From Enterobacter sp. RHBSTW-00994 (GTDB lineage: Bacteria; Pseudomonadota; Gammaproteobacteria; Enterobacterales; Enterobacteriaceae): a DNA stretch of 64,000 bases. The notes beneath the pieces were generated by a model. The model was not told the origin of the DNA and searched no databases. It saw nothing but the letters and a program-made list of their open reading frames with translations. The DNA lies in assembly GCF_013782625.1 (NCBI RefSeq), contig NZ_CP056199.1, positions 576,588-640,587 of the forward strand, written 5' to 3'. Positions within the stretch are counted from its first letter, which is position 1, and every line of letters begins with the position of its first letter. The translations under genes were made by a program, and so were the position numbers. Of this stretch, positions 51,817-60,740 are shown piece by piece.

Positions 51817-52257
51817 ATGCATGACTCATTAACCATCGCGCTGTTGCAGGCCAGGGAGGCGGCAATGTCTTACTTCCGGCCGATTGTGAAGCGGCATAAC
51901 CTGACGGAACAGCAGTGGCGCATTGTGCGTGTGCTGGCGGAAAGCCCATCGATGGATTTTCACGATCTGGCATTTCGCACCTGTATTTTGCGCCCAAGCC
52001 TGACGGGCATTCTGACGCGCATGGAGCGTGACGGGCTGGTGTTACGCTTAAAACCAGTGAATGACCAGCGCAAGCTGTATGTGTCGCTGACCCAGGAGGG
52101 CAATGCGCTGTATCAGCATGCGCAGGCGCAGGTGGAAGAGGCTTATCAACAGATTGAGGCGGAATATACGCCGGAGAAAATGAAACAGTTAACGGCGCTG
52201 CTGGAAGAGTTTATTGCGCTGGGAAACCGCCATATTGCTGAGCGGGGAGGTCAATAA
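51817..52257 (+). CDS. hpaR: MarR-family repressor HpaR
   Basis: A 146-residue MarR repressor from the ATG at 51817 (GGGGAGAGGTT upstream), matching E. coli HpaR. The winged helix is MDFHDLAFRTCILRPSLTGILTRMERDGL and the wing KPVNDQRKLYVSLTQEG. It represses the divergent hpaG operon until 4-hydroxyphenylacetate or related acids bind. Unlike the E. coli layout I know, its stop (TAATG) overlaps a dehydrogenase gene, which therefore comes under the same promoter. Confidence 0.94.
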   Translation: MHDSLTIALLQAREAAMSYFRPIVKRHNLTEQQWRIVRVLAESPSMDFHDLAFRTCILRPSLTGILTRMERDGLVLRLKPVNDQRKLYVSLTQEGNALYQHAQAQVEEAYQQIEAEYTPEKMKQLTALLEEFIALGNRHIAERGGQ

Positions 52258-53279
52258 TGGAGAGTGCAATGGAAACAGTAACGCTGTCACTGGAAGAGGC
52301 CTACGCGCTGGCGCATAAGGTGTTGTGCGAGAATGGCTTTAATGAAAAACATGCCGCTGTGATTGCACAAAACGTTACCCATGGGGAGCGTGATGGCTGC
52401 GCTTCTCATGGGCTGTGGCGGCTGCTGGGGATTGTCGAGACGTTACGCAAAGGTAAGGTTTCACCCGATGCTGAGCCGGTTATCACCGATACTGCTCCTG
52501 CCATCGTTAAGGCTGACGCGGGTGGCGCATTTTCGCTGCTGGCGTTTGAAAGAGCCTTACCGCGATTGATTGAAAAGGCGCGCGGTTGCGGGATTGCCGC
52601 ACTGGCGATTAACCGCTGCGTACACTTTTCTGCGCTGTTTGCCGACGTTGAGCCATTAACGGAGGCCGGGCTCGTGGCGCTGGCCACCACTCCCAGCCAC
52701 GCCTGGGTTGCCCCTGCAGGCGGAACACAACCCCTGTTTGGCACAAACCCGATTGCGTTTGGCTGGCCGCGTGGGGATGCGCCGCCGTTTATTTTCGATA
52801 TGGCCACCAGTGCTGCGGCGCGCGGTGAAATTCAGCTCCATCAGCGTGCAGGAAAAGCTGTGCCGGAAGGCTGGGGGATTGACGGTGACGGACAGCCCAC
52901 AACGGATGCGCAGGCGATCCTTGATGGGGCGATGTTGACGTTTGGTGGGCACAAAGGGTCAGCGCTGGCGGCAATGGTTGAATTGCTGGCCGGACCGCTG
53001 ATCGGTGACATGACCAGTGCAGAATCACTGGCCTGGGATGACGGCGCCGGGGGGCTGCCATATGGCGGAGAACTGATATTAGCCTTAGATCCATCCCGTT
53101 TCTTAGGGAATGACGCGGCGGTTCATCTGGCGCGTGCTGAGACACTTTTTTCGGGTATGCAGCAACAAGGTGCGCGGTTGCCTGGCGAGCGCCGTTATCT
53201 TTCTCGTCAGCGCAGCAGTCGCGACGGTGTAGAGATAACCCATTCACTTTTCAGGGATATATCTTCTTTGGCGAATTAA
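52257..53279 (+). CDS. Malate/L-lactate dehydrogenase-family (Ldh_2) oxidoreductase
   Basis: A 340-residue NAD(P)-dependent oxidoreductase of the MDH2/LDH2 family: VTHGERDGCASHGLWRLLGIVETL, FSALFADVEPLTEAGLVALATT and GTNPIAFGWPRGDAPPFIFDMATSA are the family signature, with FGGHKGSALAAMVELLAGPL near the C-terminus. The family reduces 2-oxoacids or imines such as delta-1-piperideine-2-carboxylate. Its ATG overlaps the hpaR stop, so it is cotranslated with the hpa repressor; a link to hpa metabolism is possible but unproven. A hairpin follows the stop. Confidence 0.85.
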   Translation: MESAMETVTLSLEEAYALAHKVLCENGFNEKHAAVIAQNVTHGERDGCASHGLWRLLGIVETLRKGKVSPDAEPVITDTAPAIVKADAGGAFSLLAFERALPRLIEKARGCGIAALAINRCVHFSALFADVEPLTEAGLVALATTPSHAWVAPAGGTQPLFGTNPIAFGWPRGDAPPFIFDMATSAAARGEIQLHQRAGKAVPEGWGIDGDGQPTTDAQAILDGAMLTFGGHKGSALAAMVELLAGPLIGDMTSAESLAWDDGAGGLPYGGELILALDPSRFLGNDAAVHLARAETLFSGMQQQGARLPGERRYLSRQRSSRDGVEITHSLFRDISSLAN

Positions 53280-53301
53280 TCATCTGTACCGTCAACATAA
53301 C

Positions 53302-53322
53302 AAGAGGGATTTTGTCCCTCTT
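53302..53322 (+). terminator. Hairpin after the Ldh-family gene
   Basis: Stem AAGAGGGA / TCCCTCTT (53302-53309 and 53315-53322) with loop TTTTG. It separates the hpaR operon from tsr; the T tract is short and offset. Confidence 0.6.
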
Positions 53323-53339
53323 GCCAGTACGTTTTTCGT

Positions 53340-53366
53340 AAAGTTTTCCTTTTCCAGGCCGAAAAT
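53340..53366 (+). promoter_or_regulatory. Sigma-28 (FliA) promoter of tsr
   Basis: TAAAGTTT, 11 bases, then GCCGAAAA: the -35 matches the flagellar sigma factor consensus exactly and the -10 differs by one base from GCCGATAA. It lies 30 bases before the tsr ATG. Confidence 0.88.
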
Positions 53367-53396
53367 TCTGTTATCTGTCTGATGGAAAGAGAAAAC

Positions 53397-55061
53397 ATGT
53401 TAAATCGAATCAAGATTGTCACCAGCTTATTGCTGGTTTTAGCTATTTTTGGTCTGTTACAACTCACCTCTGGTGGTCTTTTCTTCAATGCCCTGAAGCA
53501 TGACAAAGAGAATTTCACCGTCCTGCAAACCATTCGTCAGCAGCAATCTACGCTCAACGGTAGCTGGGTGGCGTTGCTGCAAACCCGTAACACCCTGAAC
53601 CGTGCGGGTATCCGCTACATGATGGATCAGAGCAATATTGGCAGCGGCGCAACCGTATCTGATTTGATGCAAATTGCCTCTGCTTCTCTGAAACAGGCGG
53701 AAAAAAACTGGGCTGACTACGAAGCTCTGCCGCGCGATCCGCGTCAAAGCGACGCCGCTGCGCTGGAAATTAAACGTAACTACGATATCTATCACGGCGC
53801 ACTGGCGGAACTGATCCAACTGCTGGGTGCAGGAAAGATTAATGCGTTCTTCGACCAGCCGACGCAGAGCTATCAGGATGGTTTTGAGAAGCAATATGTG
53901 AACTATTTGCAGCAGAACGACCAGCTGTACCAGACGGCAGTGAGTGACAGCAATAGCTCATATGGCCAGGCTATCTGGGTGCTGATAAGCGTGCTCATTG
54001 CGGTGCTAGTAGTGATTGTCGTTGTCTGGCTGGGCATCAAGCAGACACTGATTTCCCCACTCAATCGACTGATCGACAGTATTCGCCATATCGCCAGCGG
54101 CGACCTGGTGAAGCGTATCGATGTGGAAGGTTCTAACGAGATGGGCGAACTGGCCGATTCTCTGCGTCATATGCAGGGTGAGCTGGTGCGTACCGTGGGT
54201 GACGTGCGTAACGGAGCGAACGCCATTTACAGCGGCGCGAGCGAAATCTCCATGGGTAACAACGATCTCTCCTCCCGTACTGAGCAGCAGGCTGCCTCGC
54301 TTGAAGAGACCGCGGCTAGCATGGAAGAACTGACGGCTACGGTTAAGCAGAACGCCGAAAACGCCCGTCAGGCGAGCAACCTGGCGTTGAGCGCATCTGA
54401 AACCGCACAGAAAGGGGGGAAAGTGGTGGATAACGTGGTGCAAACCATGCGTGACATCGCGGGCAGTTCGCAGAAAATTGCCGACATTATCAGCGTGATC
54501 GATGGTATTGCCTTCCAGACCAACATCCTCGCACTGAACGCTGCCGTCGAAGCCGCACGTGCGGGTGAGCAGGGCCGCGGGTTTGCGGTGGTGGCCGGTG
54601 AAGTGCGTAACCTGGCACAGCGTAGCGCCCAGGCGGCACGCGAAATCAAGAGCCTGATTGAAGACTCTGTCGGTCGGGTTGAGATTGGCTCAACGCTGGT
54701 CGAAAGTGCCGGTGAAACCATGGGTGAAATCGTGAATGCGGTAACCCGTGTGACTGATATTATGGGCGAAATTGCGTCTGCTTCCGACGAACAAAGCCGT
54801 GGTATCGACCAGGTTGGTCTGGCAGTCGCTGAGATGGATCGTGTGACTCAGCAAAACGCCTCGCTGGTGGAAGAATCCGCTGCCGCTGCGGCTGCCCTGG
54901 AAGAGCAGGCGAGCCGTCTGACTCAGGCTGTTGCGGTGTTCCGTATTCAGCAGGAACAGGCCCGTGCGCGCGAATTTACCTCAGTGAAAACGGCTTCAGC
55001 GCCGGTTATGGCGCGTAAATCGGCCTCTACCGATGCCGGTGATAACTGGGAAACTTTCTGA
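53397..55061 (+). CDS. tsr: Methyl-accepting chemotaxis serine receptor Tsr
   Basis: A 554-residue chemoreceptor, close to E. coli Tsr (551). Two membrane segments ([23 protein letters not shown] cut at residues 8-30, and near residue 190) bracket the periplasmic serine-sensing domain ([16 protein letters not shown]). They are followed by a HAMP domain, methylation helices and the signalling hairpin tip ([21 protein letters not shown] spanning about residues 375-395). The C-terminal pentapeptide NWETF tethers CheR/CheB. Transcription should be by sigma-28 from the promoter at 53340. Confidence 0.96.
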   Translation: MLNRIKIVTSLLLVLAIFGLLQLTSGGLFFNALKHDKENFTVLQTIRQQQSTLNGSWVALLQTRNTLNRAGIRYMMDQSNIGSGATVSDLMQIASASLKQAEKNWADYEALPRDPRQSDAAALEIKRNYDIYHGALAELIQLLGAGKINAFFDQPTQSYQDGFEKQYVNYLQQNDQLYQTAVSDSNSSYGQAIWVLISVLIAVLVVIVVVWLGIKQTLISPLNRLIDSIRHIASGDLVKRIDVEGSNEMGELADSLRHMQGELVRTVGDVRNGANAIYSGASEISMGNNDLSSRTEQQAASLEETAASMEELTATVKQNAENARQASNLALSASETAQKGGKVVDNVVQTMRDIAGSSQKIADIISVIDGIAFQTNILALNAAVEAARAGEQGRGFAVVAGEVRNLAQRSAQAAREIKSLIEDSVGRVEIGSTLVESAGETMGEIVNAVTRVTDIMGEIASASDEQSRGIDQVGLAVAEMDRVTQQNASLVEESAAAAAALEEQASRLTQAVAVFRIQQEQARAREFTSVKTASAPVMARKSASTDAGDNWETF

Positions 55062-55068
55062 TGTAAAA

Positions 55069-55090
55069 ACGCCCTGTTCAGGCAGGGCGT
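55069..55090. terminator. Terminator hairpin between tsr and convergent GNAT gene
   Basis: Arms ACGCCCTG (55069-55076) and CAGGGCGT (55083-55090) with a six-base loop; on the minus strand it is followed by TTTTTAC. It overlaps the end of the GNAT coding region. Confidence 0.75.
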
Positions 55091-55605
55091 GACGTTAACA
55101 TCAGGCGCATGGCACAGCGTGATCCATACGTGAGACCGTGCGCTGTTTCTTCCTCTCTTTTCTGGCGTAACTCTGCCGGTAGTTCTTCATCTGACACCAT
55201 CGCAAACCCCAGACGCATATAAAATGGCGCATTCCACGGCACATCCCGGAAAGTGGTCAGCGTGAGGGATGCGCGTTTCTGCATGCGCGCCTTTTCAGCA
55301 ACACAGGCCAGTAGCTGGCGACCAATGCCTTTTCCTTGCCATTCCAGATGAACCGATAACTCCACAATAAACAGCGACAAGGCATGAGCGTCGGCCAGAA
55401 CAAAGCCTACGGGTTGCCCATCGGCAAGCGCCACCCAGCTCATTTCCTGTTCGGCGAAGAGTTGATGCTGCTCAACAGAAATGCCGGGACTGTCAGCAAG
55501 CCAGGCGAGTGCAGGGAGATCGCGAAAACGTTGGCCCGCAGAGTGTTCAATGGCGGGCAGGGAGGTGATGTCAGCCTGCGTGGCAGGACGGTAGGTGATT
55601 TTCAT
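55078..55605 (-). CDS. GNAT-family N-acetyltransferase
   Basis: A 175-residue GNAT protein from the ATG at 55605. The acetyl-CoA loop is VHLEWQGKGIGRQLLACVAEKA (about residues 85-106), followed by LTLTTFRDVPWNAPFYMRLGF, typical of amine or aminoglycoside acetyltransferase relatives. The acceptor is unknown. It is convergent with tsr, and its coding end overlaps the tsr terminator hairpin. Confidence 0.82.
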   Translation of the reverse strand: MKITYRPATQADITSLPAIEHSAGQRFRDLPALAWLADSPGISVEQHQLFAEQEMSWVALADGQPVGFVLADAHALSLFIVELSVHLEWQGKGIGRQLLACVAEKARMQKRASLTLTTFRDVPWNAPFYMRLGFAMVSDEELPAELRQKREEETAHGLTYGSRCAMRLMLTSRPA

Positions 55606-55672
55606 GGCCTGAAGTATAGCGCGGTGTGTAGCAGCCCCGACAATATAACGTTTGCCGGGGCGGTCGTGAGGC

Positions 55673-57034
55673 TTAGTCTTTTCGTGGGTCGCTGATCGGT
55701 TGACGCACAAGGAAGATATAGGCCAGCGCGCCGATTGCGGTGACGCAGCCGCAGATAATCAGCGCCAGGCGGAAAGAGTGTGTGGTATCCACAATGAACC
55801 CGGTGATGATCGGGGCGAACGAGGCGCAGATAAAGCTCGCAAAGTTCTGGATACTACCGACAGAGGCTGTCATGCGCGATGCCACGGCAACGTGGATCAG
55901 CCCCCAACAGGATGTTCCGGCAAAATGGATACAGAACAGCGCCATACCGATCAGCAGGACAGCACTCATCGAGGTGGTGGCATTTGGGACGATGAAAGTG
56001 AACGCCGCCGAGCAGAACATGCCGGCAATAATACAGATTTTACGGCTTTTGATGGGGGCCATTCCTCCTTTGACCAGCCAGTCAGTGACATAGCCGTTGA
56101 CTAACATACCGGCTGCGCCAAACAGGAAGGGGATCGCGGCCATCAGGCCAGTGCTTTTTAAATCCAGGTTATAGGAGGTTTGCAGATAACCCGGTAGCCA
56201 GGCCAGATAGAGCCATGCTGTGTAGTTGATACCGCTGAAACCCAGCATCATTCCCCACATGGTGCGGTTGCGGAACAGGCTACGCCATTCGGCAAAGCTC
56301 AGTGGATCGCGACGCACATTGATACTGCCTGCATTGAGGTAGGCCTGTTCGACGGGTGTCAGTTCAAGCTGTTCGCGGTTGCGGTAAAGCATGTACCAGC
56401 CAATGGCGAGAAAAACACCCAAAATCCCGATGGTAATGAACATGCCACGCCAGCCCATCACCAGCATCATGGCGGCCAGAATCGGCGGACTGATTGCGAC
56501 CCCAATGGTGGATGCGGCGTTGAAGAAGCCCATCGGGCGACCGCGCTCTTTAATGTTGAACCAGTCGTTGATCACCTTCACACCGCACGGGTTCATTGGC
56601 GCTTCACCAATCCCCATGCCGATACGCACCAGAACGAATTGCGTGAAGCTGTGCACCATGCCGGAAAGCGCCTGGAAGAGTGACCAGAAGAACATGCCCA
56701 GCCCGAGCATAATACGTGGACCTTTACGATCTAACAGCGGTCCGCAGGGAAGTTGTGCAATACCGTAAGCCAGAGAGAACACGGACAGCAGTGCGCCAAT
56801 TTGCGTTGCGCTGAGTCCCAGTTCTTCACGAATGGTTAAATTCGCAACGGACAAAGAACTGCGATCAAGATAATTGATTACCGCAGCAAAGAATAAAAGA
56901 ATCATGGCTGTTGTCTGAATTCGTTTTATTCTGCTACTGCGTTGAATCATTCCCTCAGGCGGCACTGAAATATCCGCAGGTGAGGGAGCGTCGAATGAAG
57001 AACGCGGATCCAGGGTAATATTGTTTTTTTCCAC
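55673..57034 (-). CDS. lgoT: L-galactonate transporter LgoT (MFS)
   Basis: A 453-residue anion:cation symporter of the major facilitator superfamily, same length as and very similar to E. coli LgoT (YjjL). It has 12 segments and the signature INYLDRSSLSVANLTIREEL. It imports L-galactonate. The upstream gap carries a dyad (57132-57170) that resembles the one before lgoD, a candidate LgoR operator. Confidence 0.95.
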   Translation of the reverse strand: MEKNNITLDPRSSFDAPSPADISVPPEGMIQRSSRIKRIQTTAMILLFFAAVINYLDRSSLSVANLTIREELGLSATQIGALLSVFSLAYGIAQLPCGPLLDRKGPRIMLGLGMFFWSLFQALSGMVHSFTQFVLVRIGMGIGEAPMNPCGVKVINDWFNIKERGRPMGFFNAASTIGVAISPPILAAMMLVMGWRGMFITIGILGVFLAIGWYMLYRNREQLELTPVEQAYLNAGSINVRRDPLSFAEWRSLFRNRTMWGMMLGFSGINYTAWLYLAWLPGYLQTSYNLDLKSTGLMAAIPFLFGAAGMLVNGYVTDWLVKGGMAPIKSRKICIIAGMFCSAAFTFIVPNATTSMSAVLLIGMALFCIHFAGTSCWGLIHVAVASRMTASVGSIQNFASFICASFAPIITGFIVDTTHSFRLALIICGCVTAIGALAYIFLVRQPISDPRKD

Positions 57035-57131
57035 GCCGGACTCCTGAATGTTATAGTTTTATTGTCTGGGCAAGCTGTTGTTGCACAGAGTGGATTTTTA
57101 AAATCAGCAGTGAAATAAATTAATCACCACC

Positions 57132-57170
57132 GCTCACAAATCTTTTTAATGCAGTCGACTGTTTGTGAGC
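57132..57170. promoter_or_regulatory. Candidate LgoR operator upstream of lgoT
   Basis: Perfect nine-base arms GCTCACAAA (57132-57140) and TTTGTGAGC (57162-57170) separated by 21 bases (centre-to-centre three helix turns). The same TTTGTGA core recurs before lgoD. Confidence 0.55.
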
Positions 57171-57251
57171 ATAGGTAAGGGATATTTTTCCGGCGTTTTA
57201 ATTTTGATGAAACCGTGCACTTGATAGAAATTTGCTGTTTTTAATCCGTTC

Positions 57252-58166
57252 TTAATGAGAACCCTCACTACTCTGATTGATCGACCGAATCATCGATTGT
57301 TTGGCTGAATTCAAATGGTTACAGAGTGCCAGAGTGGCATCCAGGTCACTGCGGCAAATCAGTGCGCTGAGAATAGTCATGTGCTCGTCAATGGCGATGA
57401 TGTTGCGCTGCTTGAGATCGCTCTCATCCCATTGGTAGTGAAAGTGGAATATCACAGAAATGATTTCAAGTGACTGATTAAAAAAGATGTTTCCTGCTGC
57501 GGAAAGCAGTAGCGCATGGAAATCACGGTCGAGCTGGGAAAACATACGAAAGCTGCTGCCGATGCTGTCGCGCAGCATTCGATGACGTTCAAGAAGCGTT
57601 TTTGCCTGAAGCCAGCGAGGGTCATCATCGGGTAAGTTGAGGAAGTGCTGTAGAGCGTGCGTCTCCAGCATTTCCCGTAGCTCAAACAGTTGCTCTGCAT
57701 AAGCCTGATCAAACTGCTTCATGCTCCATTGACCGCGTTTTTCACTTTGGATGAGGTTGTAACGCCCGAATTTTAAAAGATATTCGCGTACAACAACCGG
57801 GCTGACACCCGCTGACCGTGCCAGCTGCAGTTCAGAGAATGTCTCCCCAGGTCGAAGCTGACGCTGGTTAATCATGGTGAAAAAAGCCTGTTCAAAAAGG
57901 CGGTTTTGTTCGGCCATGGAGGCGCTGGTACAGGCAAATCCGTCATCATTATCGGGTCTGCGAACGATGACATAATCGCTGCCGACCTGCGTCAGTACGC
58001 CGCATTCGCTCAGGTGGCCCAGGATATGGCGCACCGTTGTACGGCTGATGTTGTACATTTCCGCCAGGGCGCTTTGCGACGGTAAGGGGGACGGAATATG
58101 ACCGCGTGCCATATCGTCGATGACCTGGTTAATCACATTGTGGCGTAAGTTTTGCGAACGACTCAT
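57252..58166 (-). CDS. lgoR: GntR/FadR-type regulator LgoR
   Basis: A 304-residue regulator, same length as E. coli LgoR (YjjM), with two HTH-like parts: ALAEMYNISRTTVRHILGHLSECG near the N-terminus and SELQLARSAGVSPVVVREYLLKFGR, followed by the all-helical FCD ligand domain. In E. coli it is needed for growth on L-galactonate. It lies between its two expected targets, lgoT downstream and the divergent lgoD. Confidence 0.94.
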   Translation of the reverse strand: MSRSQNLRHNVINQVIDDMARGHIPSPLPSQSALAEMYNISRTTVRHILGHLSECGVLTQVGSDYVIVRRPDNDDGFACTSASMAEQNRLFEQAFFTMINQRQLRPGETFSELQLARSAGVSPVVVREYLLKFGRYNLIQSEKRGQWSMKQFDQAYAEQLFELREMLETHALQHFLNLPDDDPRWLQAKTLLERHRMLRDSIGSSFRMFSQLDRDFHALLLSAAGNIFFNQSLEIISVIFHFHYQWDESDLKQRNIIAIDEHMTILSALICRSDLDATLALCNHLNSAKQSMIRSINQSSEGSH

Positions 58167-58209
58167 GGTTCCCTCCGTTTTTGTTCATTAAAACCCGATT
58201 TAAAACATT

Positions 58210-58231
58210 TTTGTGAGTAGCTATTCACAAA
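58210..58231. promoter_or_regulatory. Candidate LgoR operator between lgoR and lgoD
   Basis: Arms TTTGTGA (58210-58216) and TCACAAA (58225-58231) with an eight-base spacer, in the divergent lgoR-lgoD promoter region. The spacer is two bases too long for a standard CRP site, and the core repeats that found before lgoT. Confidence 0.6.
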
Positions 58232-58305
58232 TTATGTTTCTGGTTTCTCTGCCCGTTTATTTTTCATCGATATCTGAGGCAACAAAAAAACGGGAGGGCT
58301 GAATG

Positions 58306-59328
58306 ATGTCAACAATGAATACGCTGATTTGCGAGGAACCTAAAAAACTGATCTGGAAAATGCGTGAAATACCGGTTCCAGGCGATCGTGACGTGTTGAT
58401 AAAAATAAAAGCAGTAGGGATTTGTGGGACGGATATTCATGCCTGGGGCGGCAATCAACCTTTTTTCAGTTATCCACGAGTATTAGGGCATGAAATATGT
58501 GGGGAGATTATTGCGCTGGGTAAAAATATACCCAATATGAAAACAGGTCAGCAGGTTGCCGTTATTCCTTACGTTGCCTGTCAGCAGTGTCCGGCGTGCA
58601 AAAGTGGGCGGACCAACTGTTGTGAGAAGATCTCGGTGATTGGTGTCCATCAGGACGGCGGATTCAGTGAATATTTGTCGGTCCCTGTTGATAATGTGTT
58701 ACTTGCTGAAGGCATTGATCCCCATGCCGCGGCGTTGATTGAGCCGTATGCCATTAGCGCACATGCGGTGCGCCGGGCCGCAATCATTCCTGGCGAGCAG
58801 GTTCTGGTGGTGGGGGCGGGGCCGATTGGCCTTGGCGCGGCGGCGATTGCAAAAGCGGATGGGGCGCAGGTGGTGGTGGCTGATACCAGTCCGGCGCGTC
58901 GGGAGCATGTCACTGCCCAGTTGGGCGTGCCCGTAGTGGATCCTTCTGCTGACGATTTCGACACCCAGGTGCGCGCGCAGTTTGGTGGTTCACTGGCGCA
59001 AAAAGTCATTGATGCTACGGGTAACCCACGTGCGATGAACAACACTGTAAATCTGATTCGTCACGGTGGCAGCATTGTTTTCGTGGGGTTGTTTAAGGGC
59101 GATTTGCAGTTCTCTGACCCGGAATTTCACAAGAAAGAGACCACCATGATGGGCAGCCGCAATGCGACACCTGAGGATTTCGCCAAAGTCGGTCGCCTGA
59201 TGGCCGAGGGGAAATTGACCGCCGATATGATGCTTACACATCGCTACCCTTTCACTACGCTGGCGGAGTGTTACGAGAAAGATGTGATCAACAATCGCGA
59301 ACTGATTAAAGGTGTGATTACGTTCTAG
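58306..59328 (+). CDS. lgoD: L-galactonate 5-dehydrogenase LgoD
   Basis: A 340-residue zinc alcohol dehydrogenase (MDR family) that oxidises L-galactonate to D-tagaturonate. Catalytic zinc ligands lie in AVGICGTDIHAWGG and RVLGHEICGE; the structural zinc site is ACQQCPACKSGRTNCC; the NAD fold is VLVVGAGPIGLGAAAIA. It matches E. coli LgoD. I place the start at 58306 (MSTMNT); an ATG three bases earlier is also possible behind GGGAGGG. A strong terminator follows. Confidence 0.94.
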   Translation: MSTMNTLICEEPKKLIWKMREIPVPGDRDVLIKIKAVGICGTDIHAWGGNQPFFSYPRVLGHEICGEIIALGKNIPNMKTGQQVAVIPYVACQQCPACKSGRTNCCEKISVIGVHQDGGFSEYLSVPVDNVLLAEGIDPHAAALIEPYAISAHAVRRAAIIPGEQVLVVGAGPIGLGAAAIAKADGAQVVVADTSPARREHVTAQLGVPVVDPSADDFDTQVRAQFGGSLAQKVIDATGNPRAMNNTVNLIRHGGSIVFVGLFKGDLQFSDPEFHKKETTMMGSRNATPEDFAKVGRLMAEGKLTADMMLTHRYPFTTLAECYEKDVINNRELIKGVITF

Positions 59329-59336
59329 TTGCCATG

Positions 59337-59370
59337 CAGCGCCCGGAGTGATGTTGGGCGCTGTTTTTTT
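59337..59370 (+). terminator. Rho-independent terminator of lgoD
   Basis: Stem CAGCGCCC / GGGCGCTG (59337-59344 and 59356-59363) followed by T7. Confidence 0.92.
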
Positions 59371-59843
59371 TATTCTGCACAGACCAGCAAAGGTGAAAAG
59401 GCGTTACTGATGACCGTAGCCTCATCGGGTGTGCGTTCAACCGTCACTAACCGTTTTTGACCGAGGGTTAAGCCTTCAATGTATTTTTCAAATATGCCGT
59501 CAGGAAGCTGGTCGTGCCCAAAACGTTCGATCTTCAGGATCGTGATTTCGTAGAGTGAGTCATGCATGTGTTGCCATGAAAACATCTCCTGGCGTGACAC
59601 TTGCCATCGCTGTTGCTTACGGGTGACGTCCCCGTTGAGGGTGAGATATCCGGTTCCGTCGTCATGAAAGCGAAGAAAAATGCCTCCCTCGACGTTGAAT
59701 GTTGGAGCTGTACGTTGATCCGTAAAGGTGAGATTGCCCTGACAGGAGAGGGAGAGTGGCGGCGTGCGGAAATACCAGAACAGTGCCAGGACGATCAGAA
59801 CCCCATTGAAGGCGATAACCCGCCTGACTTTTTTGCGTGTCAT
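59370..59843 (-). CDS. FidL-like membrane protein
   Basis: About 157 residues from the ATG at 59843. One N-terminal membrane segment (VIAFNGVLIVLALFWYF) is followed by a periplasmic domain (LSLSCQGNLTF, FLRFHDDGTGYLTLNGDVTRK). The layout next to a membrane-anchored winged-helix regulator is that of Salmonella fidL with marT, so it is probably the regulator's partner, as small membrane proteins are for ToxR-like activators. It starts 2 bases after the regulator's stop codon. Confidence 0.75.
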   Translation of the reverse strand: MTRKKVRRVIAFNGVLIVLALFWYFRTPPLSLSCQGNLTFTDQRTAPTFNVEGGIFLRFHDDGTGYLTLNGDVTRKQQRWQVSRQEMFSWQHMHDSLYEITILKIERFGHDQLPDGIFEKYIEGLTLGQKRLVTVERTPDEATVISNAFSPLLVCAE

Positions 59844-59845
59844 TT

Positions 59846-60586
59846 TTACCACTTGTAGTAGTAGAGCGTGCGGCAGGCGCGGGCTTTACTCTTTGTCAGA
59901 GAGCATTGTGAAAGAACCAGTCGTCCTTCGTGGTCATAGAAGAGCGTATTTTGAATGTGCAGGTAAAAAACGGAGTTGTTCAGGCAGGGCAGGTTGCCTT
60001 CGTGCTGTATCGCCTGAGTCAGTGAAATCGCCTTGCCGCGAAACACATCCGCCAGGGGGGTAAAGGTGTACACCGGGCACTTCCCGATACGGGTAAGCAG
60101 ATACAGCGGTGTACGATCCTGTTGTTGCTTTATCACCACTGACCAGAAGCATAGCGTCATCACAAGCAGCGTCATCGCGATGCACAATAGCCTTGCTGGA
60201 TACCCGTGACGCGGTTTTTCGGCGGATATAACCTCTTTTCTCTCTGCCCGAAGAGGCTGCACCGGGATATCTGCACTCAGCATGAACCCCGTTTTGGGAA
60301 TGGTGATAATAAATCGGGTGTCCGGAAACTGGCTGACCAGCATTTTCCGTAAGATACTGATGTACTGGTTTAACGAATTATTTGAACCTTGCAGGCCGCG
60401 TTCGTCCCAGACCTCGCTCAGAAATACTTCTCGTTCAACAACGTTCCCGTGATGAATCACCAGCAATTGCATGATGGCATTTGCTGTGCCAGTGAGTATC
60501 TGAAGCTCTTCATCCGGCGCATCGACACGTGAAAGAGAACCGTCTTCGTCGTTATAGACGAGGACATCAGCGAGCAGGTATTTCAT
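59846..60586 (-). CDS. ToxR/CadC-like membrane-anchored regulator (MarT-like)
   Basis: A 246-residue protein from the ATG at 60586. The N-terminal OmpR-type winged helix (NAIMQLLVIHHGNVVEREVFL, NSLNQYISILRKMLV, ITIPKTGFML) is followed by a basic linker, one membrane segment (LLCIAMTLLVMTLCFWSVV) and a periplasmic domain with several Cys. This is the MarT/CadC architecture, in which an outside signal is passed directly to DNA. It forms an operon with the FidL-like gene. Targets are unknown; fimbrial or adhesion genes are common for relatives. Confidence 0.83.
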   Translation of the reverse strand: MKYLLADVLVYNDEDGSLSRVDAPDEELQILTGTANAIMQLLVIHHGNVVEREVFLSEVWDERGLQGSNNSLNQYISILRKMLVSQFPDTRFIITIPKTGFMLSADIPVQPLRAERKEVISAEKPRHGYPARLLCIAMTLLVMTLCFWSVVIKQQQDRTPLYLLTRIGKCPVYTFTPLADVFRGKAISLTQAIQHEGNLPCLNNSVFYLHIQNTLFYDHEGRLVLSQCSLTKSKARACRTLYYYKW

Positions 60587-60740
60587 AGACAGTTGTAAAA
60601 CAGGCAGAGAGAACGAAATACAAACGGTGAGTGTTGAACACACAGTTCATCAGGTAAGGCTGCCATTCTATCTAAAATGTTACCGATAACATTGATCCAA
60701 ACTGGTTTTTGTTCAGATCAATAAGTAAACGGTAAACGGG

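Noticed and set aside
53302..53322. Hairpin before tsr considered as an attachment site or operator
   Set aside because: It directly follows the Ldh-family stop and has the shape of a simple transcription terminator; no second copy is present.
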